55,170 bases of DNA from Candidatus Hydrogenedentota bacterium (GTDB taxonomy: Bacteria > Hydrogenedentota > Hydrogenedentia > Hydrogenedentales > SLHB01): NCBI GenBank assembly GCA_016209895.1, contig JACQVH010000132.1:1-55170 (forward strand), given 5' to 3'. Positions 43,174-51,832 of this stretch are shown piece after piece. The notes under the pieces are model-generated. The model was not told the origin of the DNA and did not search any database. It saw nothing but the letters and a program-made list of their open reading frames with translations. The first letter of the stretch is position 1, and every line of letters starts with the position of its first letter. The translations under genes and the position numbers were made by a program.

Positions 43174-44769
43174 ATGCGCAAAATAACTGTCATCGTAGCG
43201 GCAGCGTGTCTGTTGATTTCCTCCGGTCTGGCATACGCAGAACTGCAAAATGTCGTGGTCGGCGGGAAGATTCGGATTCGCGGAAACTACTATGCAAGTG
43301 ACTACACCGGCCCGGCCGCAGCGGAAGTGCGCTGGCCGGCGGGGCTTCTCCCCGGTCGTCCGATTGGCGGGCCGTTCAACGCGTTGGGCGCGGTGAGCTT
43401 CTCGGACTGGGACGACGACGGCAATGACGCCAAGTACATCGAGCAGCGTACGCTGCTCAATGTGCGGGCCGACTTCACGGACAACGTGTCCGCCTTCATC
43501 GAACTGGACAGCTACGATCTTTGGGGCGAGGATTTCCGCTCGAATTACATCACGGGCAACGACCTTCGCGCTGCGGGGGTAGCGAATCCGTTCACGGCCG
43601 GCGGTACTACGGATGACGTGGAAGTGTTTCAGTCCTACATCGAAGCCAACGAGATGTGGGGCTATCCCTTGCGGCTGCGCATTGGACGCCAGGTCCTCAG
43701 TTTCGGCAGCGAATGGCTGGTCGGTTCGGAAGAGAATGCCACCGGGTTCTTCGGCACCTCCTTCGACGCCATCCGGCTCACTTACGCCACCGACCAATTT
43801 AGCGTGGACGCCTGGGCCTCCAAGCTCGCCGAACGAAGCCCGATTGAAGAAGACGGCGACGTAGACTTCTACGGCATCTATGGCAGTTACAAGGGCATCG
43901 AGAACCTCACGCTCGACGCCTACTGGATGTTCGTGCGCGATGCGATCAGCCTGAACGACACCAACTTCGTCTGGCCGGTCGAGTGGGTCGAGGACATCAT
44001 CGGCGTGGACGATTATGATCCGACCGAACTGCATACCGTCGGCTTGCGTGCCGCCGGAACCTTTGGCGCGTTTGACTACGACGCGGAAGTCGCCTATCAG
44101 TTCGGCGACGCGGACGCGATCGGCTCCACGTTTGTGCCCTTTGCCTATGGCGATGACGACGCCGACTTCGATGCGTTCGCCGCTAACCTCAGCATCGGCT
44201 ACACCTTCGACATGACGTACAGCCCCCGACTGTGGTTGATCGCCGCCTACTTCGAAGGCGAGGACAACCGCGACCTCTCGTTCTGGGATTGGTTGAATCC
44301 GTTCGATCGACCCCAAGCGAGCGTTAGCTTCAATCGCCTGTTTTCAACCTGGGAGTACAGCGAGTTCGTCGTCATCTCCGACGAGTCCAACTTCTACACC
44401 GTGGACGTCGGCGTCACGTTCCATCCCACGGAACAACTCGACGTAATGGTGCACGCGGCCAGTTTCTGGGCCGTCGAGCCCTTCGACGCCCCGGTTTCTT
44501 TCAAAGTCGGCAAATTCCGAATCCCCATCGCGCCCGCCCTCAGCTTCTGGACCGAGGAAAACGACGATTACCTCTGGACCGAAGCCGGGATTTATCCGAC
44601 CTATCGCTACAGCGAAGACTTGACCTTCAGCGTCGGCTGGTGCCACGTCTTCACCGGCAACGGACTCGAGGAAGGAAGCTTCAACGCCTTCAACGGCCTC
44701 GCCTTCAACGGCGGCTCGGACGACGACGATTCCGACTACTTCTTCTTTGAAACCGTACTGAAGTTCTAA
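43174..44769 (+). CDS. Outer-membrane porin, paralogue of the preceding gene
   Basis: A 531-residue beta-barrel precursor, closely similar to the preceding porin along its length (shared blocks: IRGNYY, FTGPAAAE/YTGPAAAE, LDSYD-WGEDFRSNYITG, SPIEEDGDVDFYGIYGSY, DDYDPTELHT). The signal peptide ends at LAYA and the C-terminus is FFFETVLKF. An insertion near residue 135 (RAAGVANPFTAGGTTDD) marks a loop difference, as expected for channels with different substrates. GGAAGGAGAG lies just before the ATG at 43174. The frame extends upstream but only across the leader. Confidence 0.85.
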   Translation: MRKITVIVAAACLLISSGLAYAELQNVVVGGKIRIRGNYYASDYTGPAAAEVRWPAGLLPGRPIGGPFNALGAVSFSDWDDDGNDAKYIEQRTLLNVRADFTDNVSAFIELDSYDLWGEDFRSNYITGNDLRAAGVANPFTAGGTTDDVEVFQSYIEANEMWGYPLRLRIGRQVLSFGSEWLVGSEENATGFFGTSFDAIRLTYATDQFSVDAWASKLAERSPIEEDGDVDFYGIYGSYKGIENLTLDAYWMFVRDAISLNDTNFVWPVEWVEDIIGVDDYDPTELHTVGLRAAGTFGAFDYDAEVAYQFGDADAIGSTFVPFAYGDDDADFDAFAANLSIGYTFDMTYSPRLWLIAAYFEGEDNRDLSFWDWLNPFDRPQASVSFNRLFSTWEYSEFVVISDESNFYTVDVGVTFHPTEQLDVMVHAASFWAVEPFDAPVSFKVGKFRIPIAPALSFWTEENDDYLWTEAGIYPTYRYSEDLTFSVGWCHVFTGNGLEEGSFNAFNGLAFNGGSDDDDSDYFFFETVLKF

Positions 44770-44789
44770 CACCCACCAGTCAAGCCAAG

Positions 44790-44824
44790 AGAGTCCCTGC
44801 GAGACCCCCTCCCGCAGGGACTCT
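44790..44824 (+). terminator. Terminator-like hairpin after the second porin
   Basis: AGAGTCCCTGC (44790-44800) and GCAGGGACTCT (44814-44824) form a perfect 11-bp stem with a 13-nt loop; TCTCATT follows, a weak T-tract. Confidence 0.6.
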
Positions 44825-44867
44825 TCTCATTGTGATCGCGGCGCGATCATTAGCGCTCGCCTCGATT

Positions 44868-44908
44868 GGACCTATCGGTCCGATACGACCTATAGGTCCG
44901 ATACGTTC
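44868..44908. repeat. Nonanucleotide-period repeat after the FlgM-like gene
   Basis: GGACC, GGTCC, CGACC, GGTCC and CGTTC begin at 44868, 44877, 44886, 44895 and 44904, exactly 9 nt apart, with TATC/GATA/TATA spacers. Because units alternate GGTCC and GGACC, the block can fold (GACCTATAGGTC is a palindrome). Confidence 0.7.
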
Positions 44909-44918
44909 CGGTGCCTGG

Positions 44919-45230
44919 TCAATCTCCGTCCATGTAGGCGCTGATGCGCGCCGCCACTTCTTCCACCCTCTCGAGGGCGCGGTACGCGCCCGTTTCCACA
45001 TTCTCCCTGGCCTTCCGAATGCGTTCGGCCTGCACGGAAGATTCGGGCAACGGGACGGTCGCCTTGCGGGGAACCCGAGCGATACTCGGGGCATTCGCGG
45101 GATGAACGAGTTCGCCATCACCACCTCGCGACCCGGCGGTGTCGCTTGACCCGATTCGTTTCACTGGCCCGGTCTCCGGTCGCCCTGAGATACCCTTGTC
45201 TCCATACATGTTCGCCGTGAGACTCTTCAC
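44919..45230 (-). CDS. FlgM-like small protein (putative anti-sigma28 factor)
   Basis: A 103-residue protein. The C-terminal third, QAERIRKARENVETGAYRAL followed by ERVEEVAARI, resembles the FlgM C-terminus (ER...R..V..GxY......A.RI). The N-terminal two thirds are polar and apparently disordered, as in FlgM. FlgM holds sigma28 (FliA) inactive until the flagellar hook is complete. Support comes from the upstream sigma28-type -10 GCCGATAA. No other flagellar gene is in the window. The start is GTG at 45230 or ATG at 45209; neither has a strong ribosome-binding site. Confidence 0.5.
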   Translation of the reverse strand: MKSLTANMYGDKGISGRPETGPVKRIGSSDTAGSRGGDGELVHPANAPSIARVPRKATVPLPESSVQAERIRKARENVETGAYRALERVEEVAARISAYMDGD

Positions 45231-45266
45231 CGCCAGAAGTCAGGAAACTGACTTCCCTACGGCCAG

Positions 45267-45294
45267 TTATCGGCAGGCCAGGATGCAGCCTTGA
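45267..45294 (-). promoter_or_regulatory. Sigma28 (FliA)-like promoter of the FlgM-like gene
   Basis: On the minus strand TCAAGGCT (45294-45287), 12 nt, then GCCGATAA (45274-45267), which matches the FliA -10 consensus exactly; the -35 matches partly. The transcription start would be about 30 nt before the GTG. An AAGTCAG/CTGACTT hairpin lies in the leader. Confidence 0.5.
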
Positions 45295-45632
45295 CACGTG
45301 ATCGGATCGCCACCGACGGCGTGGCCAACTGGCCATAGAACCGGGGTTATCGCGTCTAAACGCATACCTCTCCGACGCCTCTGCCGCTCGCTTCCGTTCT
45401 TGGGGAACTCGTATCAGAAAACCCCGATACCGAAGTGCATTTCGGCTCCCTGCTAACCGGGCTCCTTCCCGCCAGCGTGATGGGTGGTCGTTCTTGCTGT
45501 CCTTGTTGTCCTTGCGCTCCCTTCCTTCCCCCGCAGGGGTAGCGGCAAAGTCCTTTTGGTCACTTTGGTCCTTTTGGTCCCTTACCCTTCCTACGGGGAC
45601 CGTGCGGGACAATCGGTCGAGAACGGCAGCAT
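45295..45632. repeat. Gene-free region with two nonanucleotide-period blocks
   Basis: No convincing gene. GTCCT units begin at 45499 and 45508, and GTCC/GTCA units at 45550, 45559, 45568 and 45577, all on a 9-nt period. A 164-codon minus frame covering this region is only the translation of the repeats plus unrelated sequence (DQKDQSDQKD) and is rejected. The rest shows nothing recognised. Confidence 0.55.
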
Positions 45633-48500
45633 TTAGATGTGATTGCTCTGCACTCTTTCCTTAGCGCGCGCCGCCGTCCCGCCAAGCTCGAGGTATCGTT
45701 GATAACTTGTCCGTGCGTCCTGGGCATCCCCCTTCTCGTGATACACGTCCGCAAGTTTCAACAGCAAGTCGCGTTGGTCCGGCAGAGATTTCAATCCGGT
45801 TTGCAGCAGGTCAATCGCGTCTTCGAACTCGCGCCAGCGCACGAATTGCGTCGCGCGCGCGATCGTGATCTCTTTGAGGTAATACCGCGCCGTGGCATCG
45901 TTCGGGTCCAGCGCCAGCGCGTCCCGGAACCAACGGTCCGGTTCTGACCCGAACATGCCGCCGTAATAAGTCATCACGCCTCGGAGGTCGAGCAACCGCG
46001 CCTGGTGCCGTTTCTCCACCGCCGCCAGCGCCGCTTTACTCGCATCTTCAGGCATGCCCGGAAATCGCAGTAGAGCGGTCGGGCTCTCAAAGTGTGGCTC
46101 GAGTTCCTTGAGCGCGTCCGCCACCGTCCGTTCGTACATTATCTTCGGCGCCAGAAACTCCGCCCACGGCCGATCGTCCGTCATTAGCTTCCCGCCCACG
46201 ACATAGCGCTTGACCTGTTCTTCAGACATGAAGAAGCAATTGAAAAGCTCGACCAGGTCGCCCAGCTCCACGTCGGCCAGCGCGCGTTGCACACTCGGCA
46301 CACCAATTTGGGCGCGGGCGCCGGGATAATCGAGAACCAGCGGCTCGTTCGAGCCGACAACAAACAAATCCGCATTGATGAACCATAGCGTGTAGTGAGG
46401 AAAGACCGTCGTAAACGTATACAGCAACGACCGGACGATCTCCGGGTTCAGCCCATGCAACGGTACCCATTGTGAAACCAGCCCGCCGCGCGCCAAATGG
46501 CGCAAACACAAATCGTAGTACTCCTTGGTGTAGAACGTCGAGACTCCGGCCAGCGCCAGCGGCATCGGCTCAAACGTAATCAGGTCATATTTTTGAGGCG
46601 AAGTGAGCAGGAAATTGCGTCCGTCGTCCACGATGAAACGCAATTTCGGATTCGCGATCACGTCCAGATTGTCCTTCGCGAACAGTGGCCCCGTCTCAAG
46701 TACGTCCCGCGAAATTTCCACCGCGTCAATCCGCTCATATTCGAACAGGCCCAGGGTCCCGGCGGTAATCCCCGACCCAAAACACATGAACAGCGCCCTG
46801 CGCGGCCGCCGGTCGAAGAGCATGGGCAGCACGCCCTGGAACCGGTTCATCTTCACGCCCTTCTCGATGGACGCGGTAGCTTGCACCGCATTGATCCACA
46901 GTACGCGGTCCGAGCCCGTCGGTTCCTCTTTGGGCTCGGAAACTACCACCGTGCCCTCGACGCCTTCCCGATAGTGAATAGGCTGATGATCTTCAGGGAC
47001 ATACGACCGATTCAGGGCCTGGCTGACATCGGCGGGCAGGCCACGGTAAATCCATCCAAACAGCGATACACACGCCACGAGCGAAATCAATTTCATGATC
47101 CCCCCGCGATAAGGACAAGCCCCGATCAGCGCCGCGCCCAGCAGCAATTGCAACGCCCCCAAAATCACTATGCCCGGCTGCGTGCCGAATACCGGAATCA
47201 TCAAATACCCGCCCGCCAACGCGCCCAGCACACCTCCGATGGTGTTCGCGCTGTAGAGCCGGCCAATCGTCCGAGCCAAGCCCCCTTGCGTGGCGAGGGC
47301 CGCCTTAACGACCACCGGAAAGGCCACGCCGAACAGAAACGTGGGCACGAATAATACCAGGAAGGACAGGTAGAACTTCGCGCGGACAATGCCTTCCCAG
47401 TGGTAGCCCGCATCCGTCCTCATTTGCTGGAACTCCGAAGGTAAGCCGGGGAAAGCCGACAGCGTCCACAAGCACGCGCACGCAATCAGGATTTGCAGTA
47501 CCCCCAATAACGACACGGGACCGCGACGCTTGTCCACGAACGGCGACGCAACCATACTTCCTACGGCGATGCCGCTGAGCAAGGAAGTCAGCATCGTCGT
47601 GAACGCATACGTGGTTCCAAGAAAAACCAGAGTCAGCAGCCGGAACCAGAGCACTTCCAACGCCAGCGCGCAGAACCCGGAAACAGCATACGTCCAGATG
47701 ACCAGCCTCCCCGGCCATGGATTAGTTTCCACACCACCAGAATCCCGAACCGGCGCCCCCGAAATGCCTTGTCCATCGTGTCCATCATGTCCACTCGGCT
47801 CCGGCGTACCCCGCGCCCGCGAAATCCCAAGCGCCAGTCCAATCGCCATAACCCCGATCGCCCCATTAGTCGCGGCGCCGGCCAGCGTGGTCTGCGTGTA
47901 CCCCATCCACGCCAGCAGTACGAATCCGGTCAGCGCACAACCCGCAACCGCGCCCAGCGTGTTGACGCTGTATAGCGTCCCAATGCGAAACCCGGAACGC
48001 CGGGCTTGTTGCGCGACGAACTTCGCGAGCAGCGGCAGCGTCGCGCCCATCAGCGTCACCGGAACGATCAGAAAGGCAAACGCCAAACCCGCGCGGATGG
48101 CAATTCCGGCCGAGCGGGAAGCGGCCACGGCCCTTAGCAGCGAGACGACGACCTCCTCGCTCCAATCAATCAGAAGAATGAACAGTACCGCCCATACCCC
48201 AATCACAACTTCGAACAAACCGTATAAGAGCAATGGTCGGGCGCTACGATCGGCCAGCCGCCCGCCCCAATAACTGCCCACGCCGAGTCCCAGGAAGAAA
48301 ATCGAAAGCACCGTGCTCACGGCATACGCGGTGGTACCAAAGAGCAAGACTAACTTCCGCGTCCAGACGACTTGGTAGAGTAGACCCGTCGCGCCGGAAA
48401 AGAAGAAGAAAAGCAGCGGCAATAGGAACGTAACCACCGTCCGACGCTCCGGCGTCAGCCGCAACCGCAGCCAATTCGCACCCCTAAGCAGCGTGCTCAT
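45633..48500 (-). CDS. Fused MFS-like transporter / spermidine synthase-like / TPR protein
   Basis: A 955-residue fusion. Residues about 15-470 hold roughly 12-14 transmembrane helices (LLFFFFSGATGLLYQVVWTR opens the first). Residues about 505-760 are a spermidine-synthase-like Rossmann fold: LFMCFGSGITAGTLG (SAM/dcSAM loop), IDAVEIS, LRFIVDDGRNFL and YDLITFEPMPLALAGVSTFY. The last 150 residues are TPR-like helices (DPNDATARYYLKE, GLKSLPDQRDLLLKLADVYH). Such fused MFS/spermidine synthases are common in environmental phyla; polyamine synthesis is not proven. A 9-nt-period repeat lies inside, near residue 240. Start ATG 48500. Confidence 0.85.
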   Translation of the reverse strand: MSTLLRGANWLRLRLTPERRTVVTFLLPLLFFFFSGATGLLYQVVWTRKLVLLFGTTAYAVSTVLSIFFLGLGVGSYWGGRLADRSARPLLLYGLFEVVIGVWAVLFILLIDWSEEVVVSLLRAVAASRSAGIAIRAGLAFAFLIVPVTLMGATLPLLAKFVAQQARRSGFRIGTLYSVNTLGAVAGCALTGFVLLAWMGYTQTTLAGAATNGAIGVMAIGLALGISRARGTPEPSGHDGHDGQGISGAPVRDSGGVETNPWPGRLVIWTYAVSGFCALALEVLWFRLLTLVFLGTTYAFTTMLTSLLSGIAVGSMVASPFVDKRRGPVSLLGVLQILIACACLWTLSAFPGLPSEFQQMRTDAGYHWEGIVRAKFYLSFLVLFVPTFLFGVAFPVVVKAALATQGGLARTIGRLYSANTIGGVLGALAGGYLMIPVFGTQPGIVILGALQLLLGAALIGACPYRGGIMKLISLVACVSLFGWIYRGLPADVSQALNRSYVPEDHQPIHYREGVEGTVVVSEPKEEPTGSDRVLWINAVQATASIEKGVKMNRFQGVLPMLFDRRPRRALFMCFGSGITAGTLGLFEYERIDAVEISRDVLETGPLFAKDNLDVIANPKLRFIVDDGRNFLLTSPQKYDLITFEPMPLALAGVSTFYTKEYYDLCLRHLARGGLVSQWVPLHGLNPEIVRSLLYTFTTVFPHYTLWFINADLFVVGSNEPLVLDYPGARAQIGVPSVQRALADVELGDLVELFNCFFMSEEQVKRYVVGGKLMTDDRPWAEFLAPKIMYERTVADALKELEPHFESPTALLRFPGMPEDASKAALAAVEKRHQARLLDLRGVMTYYGGMFGSEPDRWFRDALALDPNDATARYYLKEITIARATQFVRWREFEDAIDLLQTGLKSLPDQRDLLLKLADVYHEKGDAQDARTSYQRYLELGGTAARAKERVQSNHI
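47771..47793. repeat. Nonanucleotide-period repeat inside a coding sequence
   Basis: GTCCA at 47771, 47780 and 47789, 9 nt apart. Because 9 is divisible by 3 it keeps the frame and encodes GHDGHDGQ in a cytoplasmic or periplasmic loop of the fused transporter. Confidence 0.65.
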
Positions 48501-48721
48501 CTTCAAATCGATCGAAACGGATAATCGCCCAAGAATGGAAATCCGTGATGCTATCTGACCCCCGCCCGCAGTGTCAAAGACATGATTGAGGTCTTAGGGG
48601 CACATGGGAAAAAGCACCGCACCAGATGATACAATGTCTTTCGGACACTTAGGCAAGGCAACTCTTGAATACGTCGTCCAGTCGGTGTGGATGACTAGAC
48701 CTCACTCGAGGAGAGCAAATC

Positions 48722-48955
48722 ATGCGCGTTGAATTGGAATTGGACGAGATGACCTATCGAGCGATTCTCGATCTAGCGGCAGCCCAGAACTCTTCTGTGG
48801 GACAGGTAGTTGCGGAACTGCTCAGCGCGAAACTACCTCCACAGAATCCCAACGAGAGTATTGTGGGGCTGTTTGGGTCAAACGCTGATTTAATCGATGA
48901 GGTGTGCGCCCTGGCGATGACCTCGCGCGAGCAAGGCGCCTTGAGACTGAACTGA
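48722..48955 (+). CDS. VapB-like antitoxin
   Basis: A 77-residue protein. RVELELDEMTYRAILDLAAA followed by SSVGQVVAELL looks like a ribbon-helix-helix DNA-binding start, and the acidic tail (SNADLIDEVCALAM) would bind the toxin. GAGGAGAG lies 7 nt before the ATG. The TGA shares one base with the toxin's ATG (TGATG). Confidence 0.75.
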   Translation: MRVELELDEMTYRAILDLAAAQNSSVGQVVAELLSAKLPPQNPNESIVGLFGSNADLIDEVCALAMTSREQGALRLN

Positions 48956-49374
48956 TGGACCGGACCCTCCTTGACACCGATATTTTCTCGGAGGTGTTGA
49001 AAGCCAAGAACAGCCGCGTGGTGGATCGAGCTGCGGCTTACGAGGCGGCACTGGGGCGCTTTACGATAAGCGCGATAACGGTGATGGAAATAGTGAGAGG
49101 CATTTACCGTTTGCAAAGAACCGAAGCGCTCGGCCATTTCCTGGAGGGTCTGGCCTTGGTTGAGATTCTGTCCTTTGACAGTGAAACGGCCAAGTATGCG
49201 GGACGAATCTATGGGGAGTTGGAGCGTGTGGGCCAGCCCATTGGTCGCGCGGATCCCATGATTGCTGCTACCGCGCTACAACACGGTTTGACGCTGGCCA
49301 CCGGCAACAACGGACATTTCGAGCGTATCTGTGGTCTCGGATATCCCCTCAAGCTCGTAGATTGGCGAGTGTAA
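48955..49374 (+). CDS. PIN domain toxin (VapC)
   Basis: A 139-residue VapC ribonuclease. LLDTDIFSEVL (first aspartate), TVMEIVRGIYRL (glutamate), GRADPMIAATAL (aspartate) and LATGNNGHFERI form the PIN acidic set; N replaces the last D in the TNN-type motif usual for VapC of this branch. The start at 48955 is the only one that keeps the DTD motif near the N-terminus. Confidence 0.88.
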   Translation: MDRTLLDTDIFSEVLKAKNSRVVDRAAAYEAALGRFTISAITVMEIVRGIYRLQRTEALGHFLEGLALVEILSFDSETAKYAGRIYGELERVGQPIGRADPMIAATALQHGLTLATGNNGHFERICGLGYPLKLVDWRV

Positions 49375-49503
49375 CACGCTCGCCTCAATTGGCATTCCTC
49401 GTAAGAAAGCTGGATCGTGTGCTATTCTTGCAATTCTCTGCGTGTTTTCCTGCGGAGGCATCAGTCTTGGGTGATCGAAAATCTGCGGAAGAGGAGGGAC
49501 CAT

Positions 49504-50766
49504 ATGAGTTACGAATCGGAATCAGCAATTACGCGACGGGATTTTGCCAAAGCGGCCGCGGCCGGGCTCGCAGTATTGGGCGCCGCTCGAAGTTCCCAAG
49601 CGGCGAAGGGCAAGCGGCCGCTGAAAGTCGGCTTGCTCGGTTGCGGCAATCGCGGCACCGGCGCCGCCATTGACATGTTGACCGGCAACGACAACCTCAA
49701 GCTGGTCGCCATGGCCGACGTGTTCGAGGATCGCCTTAAGTCCTCGGCGGATAAAATCAAGAATCACAGCAATGAACAAGTCCGCAACGGCTTCGCGGTC
49801 AAGAACAGTCACTGTTTCGTCGGACTGAAGGCGTACAAGGAAATCCTCGACACAAACATTGACATCGTGATCGAAGGTTCCCTCCCCTACATCCGCTCTA
49901 AGCACATCGAAGCCGCCGTAAACAAGAAGAAACACATCTTTACGGAGAAACCGGTCGCGGTGGACCCGGTGGGCATACGCCGCGTCATCGCCGCCGCGCA
50001 GAAGGCCAAAGAAAAAGGCCTATCCATCGTCGCGGGCACTCAGCGACGGCATCAACAGGAATACGTCGAAACCATCAAGAAGATTCACGACGGAGCTATC
50101 GGCGAGATTCTCGCCCTCCGCGTCTATTGGTGCGGCGGGCTGCCCTTTGCGTTCGATCGCGACCCGAAATGGAGCGACCTCGAATACTGTCTTCGCAACT
50201 GGTACAACTACTACTGGGTCTCGGGGGATAACATCGTCGAGCAGCACGTCCACAACCTCGATGTCGCCAATTGGGTCATGAACGACCATCCGATCAACGT
50301 CTTCGCCTCCGGTGGGCGTACTTGGAAACCGCGCATCGAGAAATACGGCGATTTGTACGACAATTTCTCCTGCGATTACGAGTACAAGAACGGCGTACAC
50401 GTGACCAGCTTCTCCCGGCACTGGCACAAGCCGTGCGAAGGCGGCGTGTTTGAAGAGGCGGTAGGGACCAAAGGCCGCAGTGCCTGCAACGACATGGGCA
50501 CGAAAGGTATCAACCCCTACGTCCAGGAGCACATTGACCTCGTCAACAGCGTCTGCGGCGCCGGCCCCTACTACAACGAAGGCGTCCAAGTCGCAGAGAG
50601 CACGTTGACCGCCATCATGGGCCGTATGTCCGCCTACACCGGAAAGAAGCTCACCTGGGACGAGGCGCTCAATTCCGACCTGAGCCTGGTGCCCGACGAC
50701 CTGTCCTTCGATAAATCGTATCCCCTCGGACCGGTTCCATCTCCGGGCGCACCCGAAAAAGCGTAA
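49504..50766 (+). CDS. TAT-exported Gfo/Idh/MocA family oxidoreductase
   Basis: A 420-residue protein. AITRRDFAKAAAAGLAVLGA is a twin-arginine signal. The Rossmann loop GLLGCGNRGTGAAIDM, the FTEKPVAVD motif (EKP kept) and the histidine-rich GDNIVEQHVHNLDVANWVM substrate strand follow. These exported members occur in Planctomycetota, Bacteroidota and relatives and act on sugars or cyclitols; how they get cofactor is not settled. AGGAGGG stands 6 nt before the ATG at 49504. The TIM-barrel isomerase downstream has the same export type, so the two probably serve one sugar pathway. Confidence 0.9.
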   Translation: MSYESESAITRRDFAKAAAAGLAVLGAARSSQAAKGKRPLKVGLLGCGNRGTGAAIDMLTGNDNLKLVAMADVFEDRLKSSADKIKNHSNEQVRNGFAVKNSHCFVGLKAYKEILDTNIDIVIEGSLPYIRSKHIEAAVNKKKHIFTEKPVAVDPVGIRRVIAAAQKAKEKGLSIVAGTQRRHQQEYVETIKKIHDGAIGEILALRVYWCGGLPFAFDRDPKWSDLEYCLRNWYNYYWVSGDNIVEQHVHNLDVANWVMNDHPINVFASGGRTWKPRIEKYGDLYDNFSCDYEYKNGVHVTSFSRHWHKPCEGGVFEEAVGTKGRSACNDMGTKGINPYVQEHIDLVNSVCGAGPYYNEGVQVAESTLTAIMGRMSAYTGKKLTWDEALNSDLSLVPDDLSFDKSYPLGPVPSPGAPEKA

Positions 50767-50792
50767 TCACACGAATTAACGTCAAAACCGTG

Positions 50793-50819
50793 GCACCCCC
50801 AAACTCGCTTTGGGGGTGC
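50793..50819 (+). terminator. Hairpin between oxidoreductase and isomerase
   Basis: GCACCCCCAAA (50793-50803), loop CTCGC, TTTGGGGGTGC (50809-50819): a perfect 11-bp stem. Only TT follows, so termination may be partial. Confidence 0.55.
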
Positions 50820-50849
50820 TTGGACAAAGTACAGAAGGATTAAAACGAC

Positions 50850-51734
50850 ATGACTCGTCGCAATTTCTTAACGGCCGCTTCCGGGACCGGTCTGGTCGCC
50901 GTCGCCTCCCAAGCATCGGCTGCCGAGTCGCCGGAAACGAAATCGCGTTCCACCGGCGCATCCGCCAGACTCCGGTTGTCGTGTCCCCCGAGCCTGTTCA
51001 AAGGACCCATCGAAGAACGCCTCGAACAAATTGCCAAGTGGGGATTCGTCGGTTACGAGACCCTCTGGCCGGAAGGCGAGCTTCCCTCGATCCGGAAAAA
51101 GGCGGACAGCCTCGGCCTCGAATGCAGTTGCATCGTCGGCGCCGGCAAGATCGCCCCGGGCGGTATGGTCAATCCGCCCGACCACGACCAACTCGTAGCC
51201 ATGTTCAAAGAGCGCATCGGCGTCGCCAAAACGCTCGGCTGCCGGCGGCTGGTCGGACTCACCGGCAACGAACGCGCCGACGCCTCCCGCGAAGAACAGA
51301 CCGCCGCCGTCATCGCCTGCCTGAAACGGCTCGCGCCCATCGCGGACGAAAACGACGTCACCCTCGTGGTCGAGGCGCTCAACCCGCTCGTGGACCACAA
51401 GGGCTATTTCCTGACCCGGAGCGACCAGACCATGGAGATACTCCAGGCCGTAAACAGCCCCCGGGTGAAAATGCTCTTTGACATCTACCATCAGCAGATC
51501 ACTGAAGGCAATGTCATCCGCAACCTCACCCAGAACATAGACTACATCGGGCACTTCCACGTCGCCGACAATCCCGGCCGCCACGAACCCGGCACCGGCG
51601 AACTCAACTACGCCAACATCTTCAAAGCCATCGCCGAAACGAAATTCGAGGGGTTCGTCGCCATGGAATTCGGCCCGCTCCACAATACCGAAGAAGCCCT
51701 GGAACGAGTTTTCAAGTGCCTCGACTGGACCTAA
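50850..51734 (+). CDS. TAT-exported sugar phosphate isomerase/epimerase (hydroxypyruvate-isomerase-like)
   Basis: A 294-residue TIM barrel. MTRRNFLTAASGTGLVAVAS is a twin-arginine signal. LSCPPSLFKGPIEERLEQIA opens the barrel. VVEALNPLVDHKGYF (glutamate), MLFDIYHQQITEGN (aspartate, histidine), HFHVADNPGRHEPGTGELNY and FVAMEFGP (glutamate) supply the metal ligands of the AP-endonuclease-2/xylose-isomerase-like family, closest to hydroxypyruvate isomerases. It probably handles a keto sugar with the upstream oxidoreductase. Confidence 0.88.
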   Translation: MTRRNFLTAASGTGLVAVASQASAAESPETKSRSTGASARLRLSCPPSLFKGPIEERLEQIAKWGFVGYETLWPEGELPSIRKKADSLGLECSCIVGAGKIAPGGMVNPPDHDQLVAMFKERIGVAKTLGCRRLVGLTGNERADASREEQTAAVIACLKRLAPIADENDVTLVVEALNPLVDHKGYFLTRSDQTMEILQAVNSPRVKMLFDIYHQQITEGNVIRNLTQNIDYIGHFHVADNPGRHEPGTGELNYANIFKAIAETKFEGFVAMEFGPLHNTEEALERVFKCLDWT

Positions 51735-51785
51735 TCAGTGGAATCAAGAGCGTGCACGGCTTCAACCGGGACGGCCATCCATTGT

Positions 51786-51808
51786 GTCCACTTGGTCCAT
51801 CCAGTCCA
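51786..51808. repeat. Nonanucleotide-period repeat
   Basis: GTCCA at 51786, 51795 and 51804, 9 nt apart, between the isomerase and carboxypeptidase genes. The unit is the same as that at 47771-47793. Confidence 0.65.
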
Positions 51809-51832
51809 CTCGCCATGTGATACGATTAAGTC

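Noticed and set aside
43132..44316. 394-codon minus-strand frame opposite the second porin
   Set aside because: Antisense of a confidently identified beta-barrel gene; no supporting motif.
45118..45612. 164-codon minus-strand frame
   Set aside because: It translates 9-nt repeats (DQKDQSDQKD) and the sigma28-like promoter region, and resembles no family.
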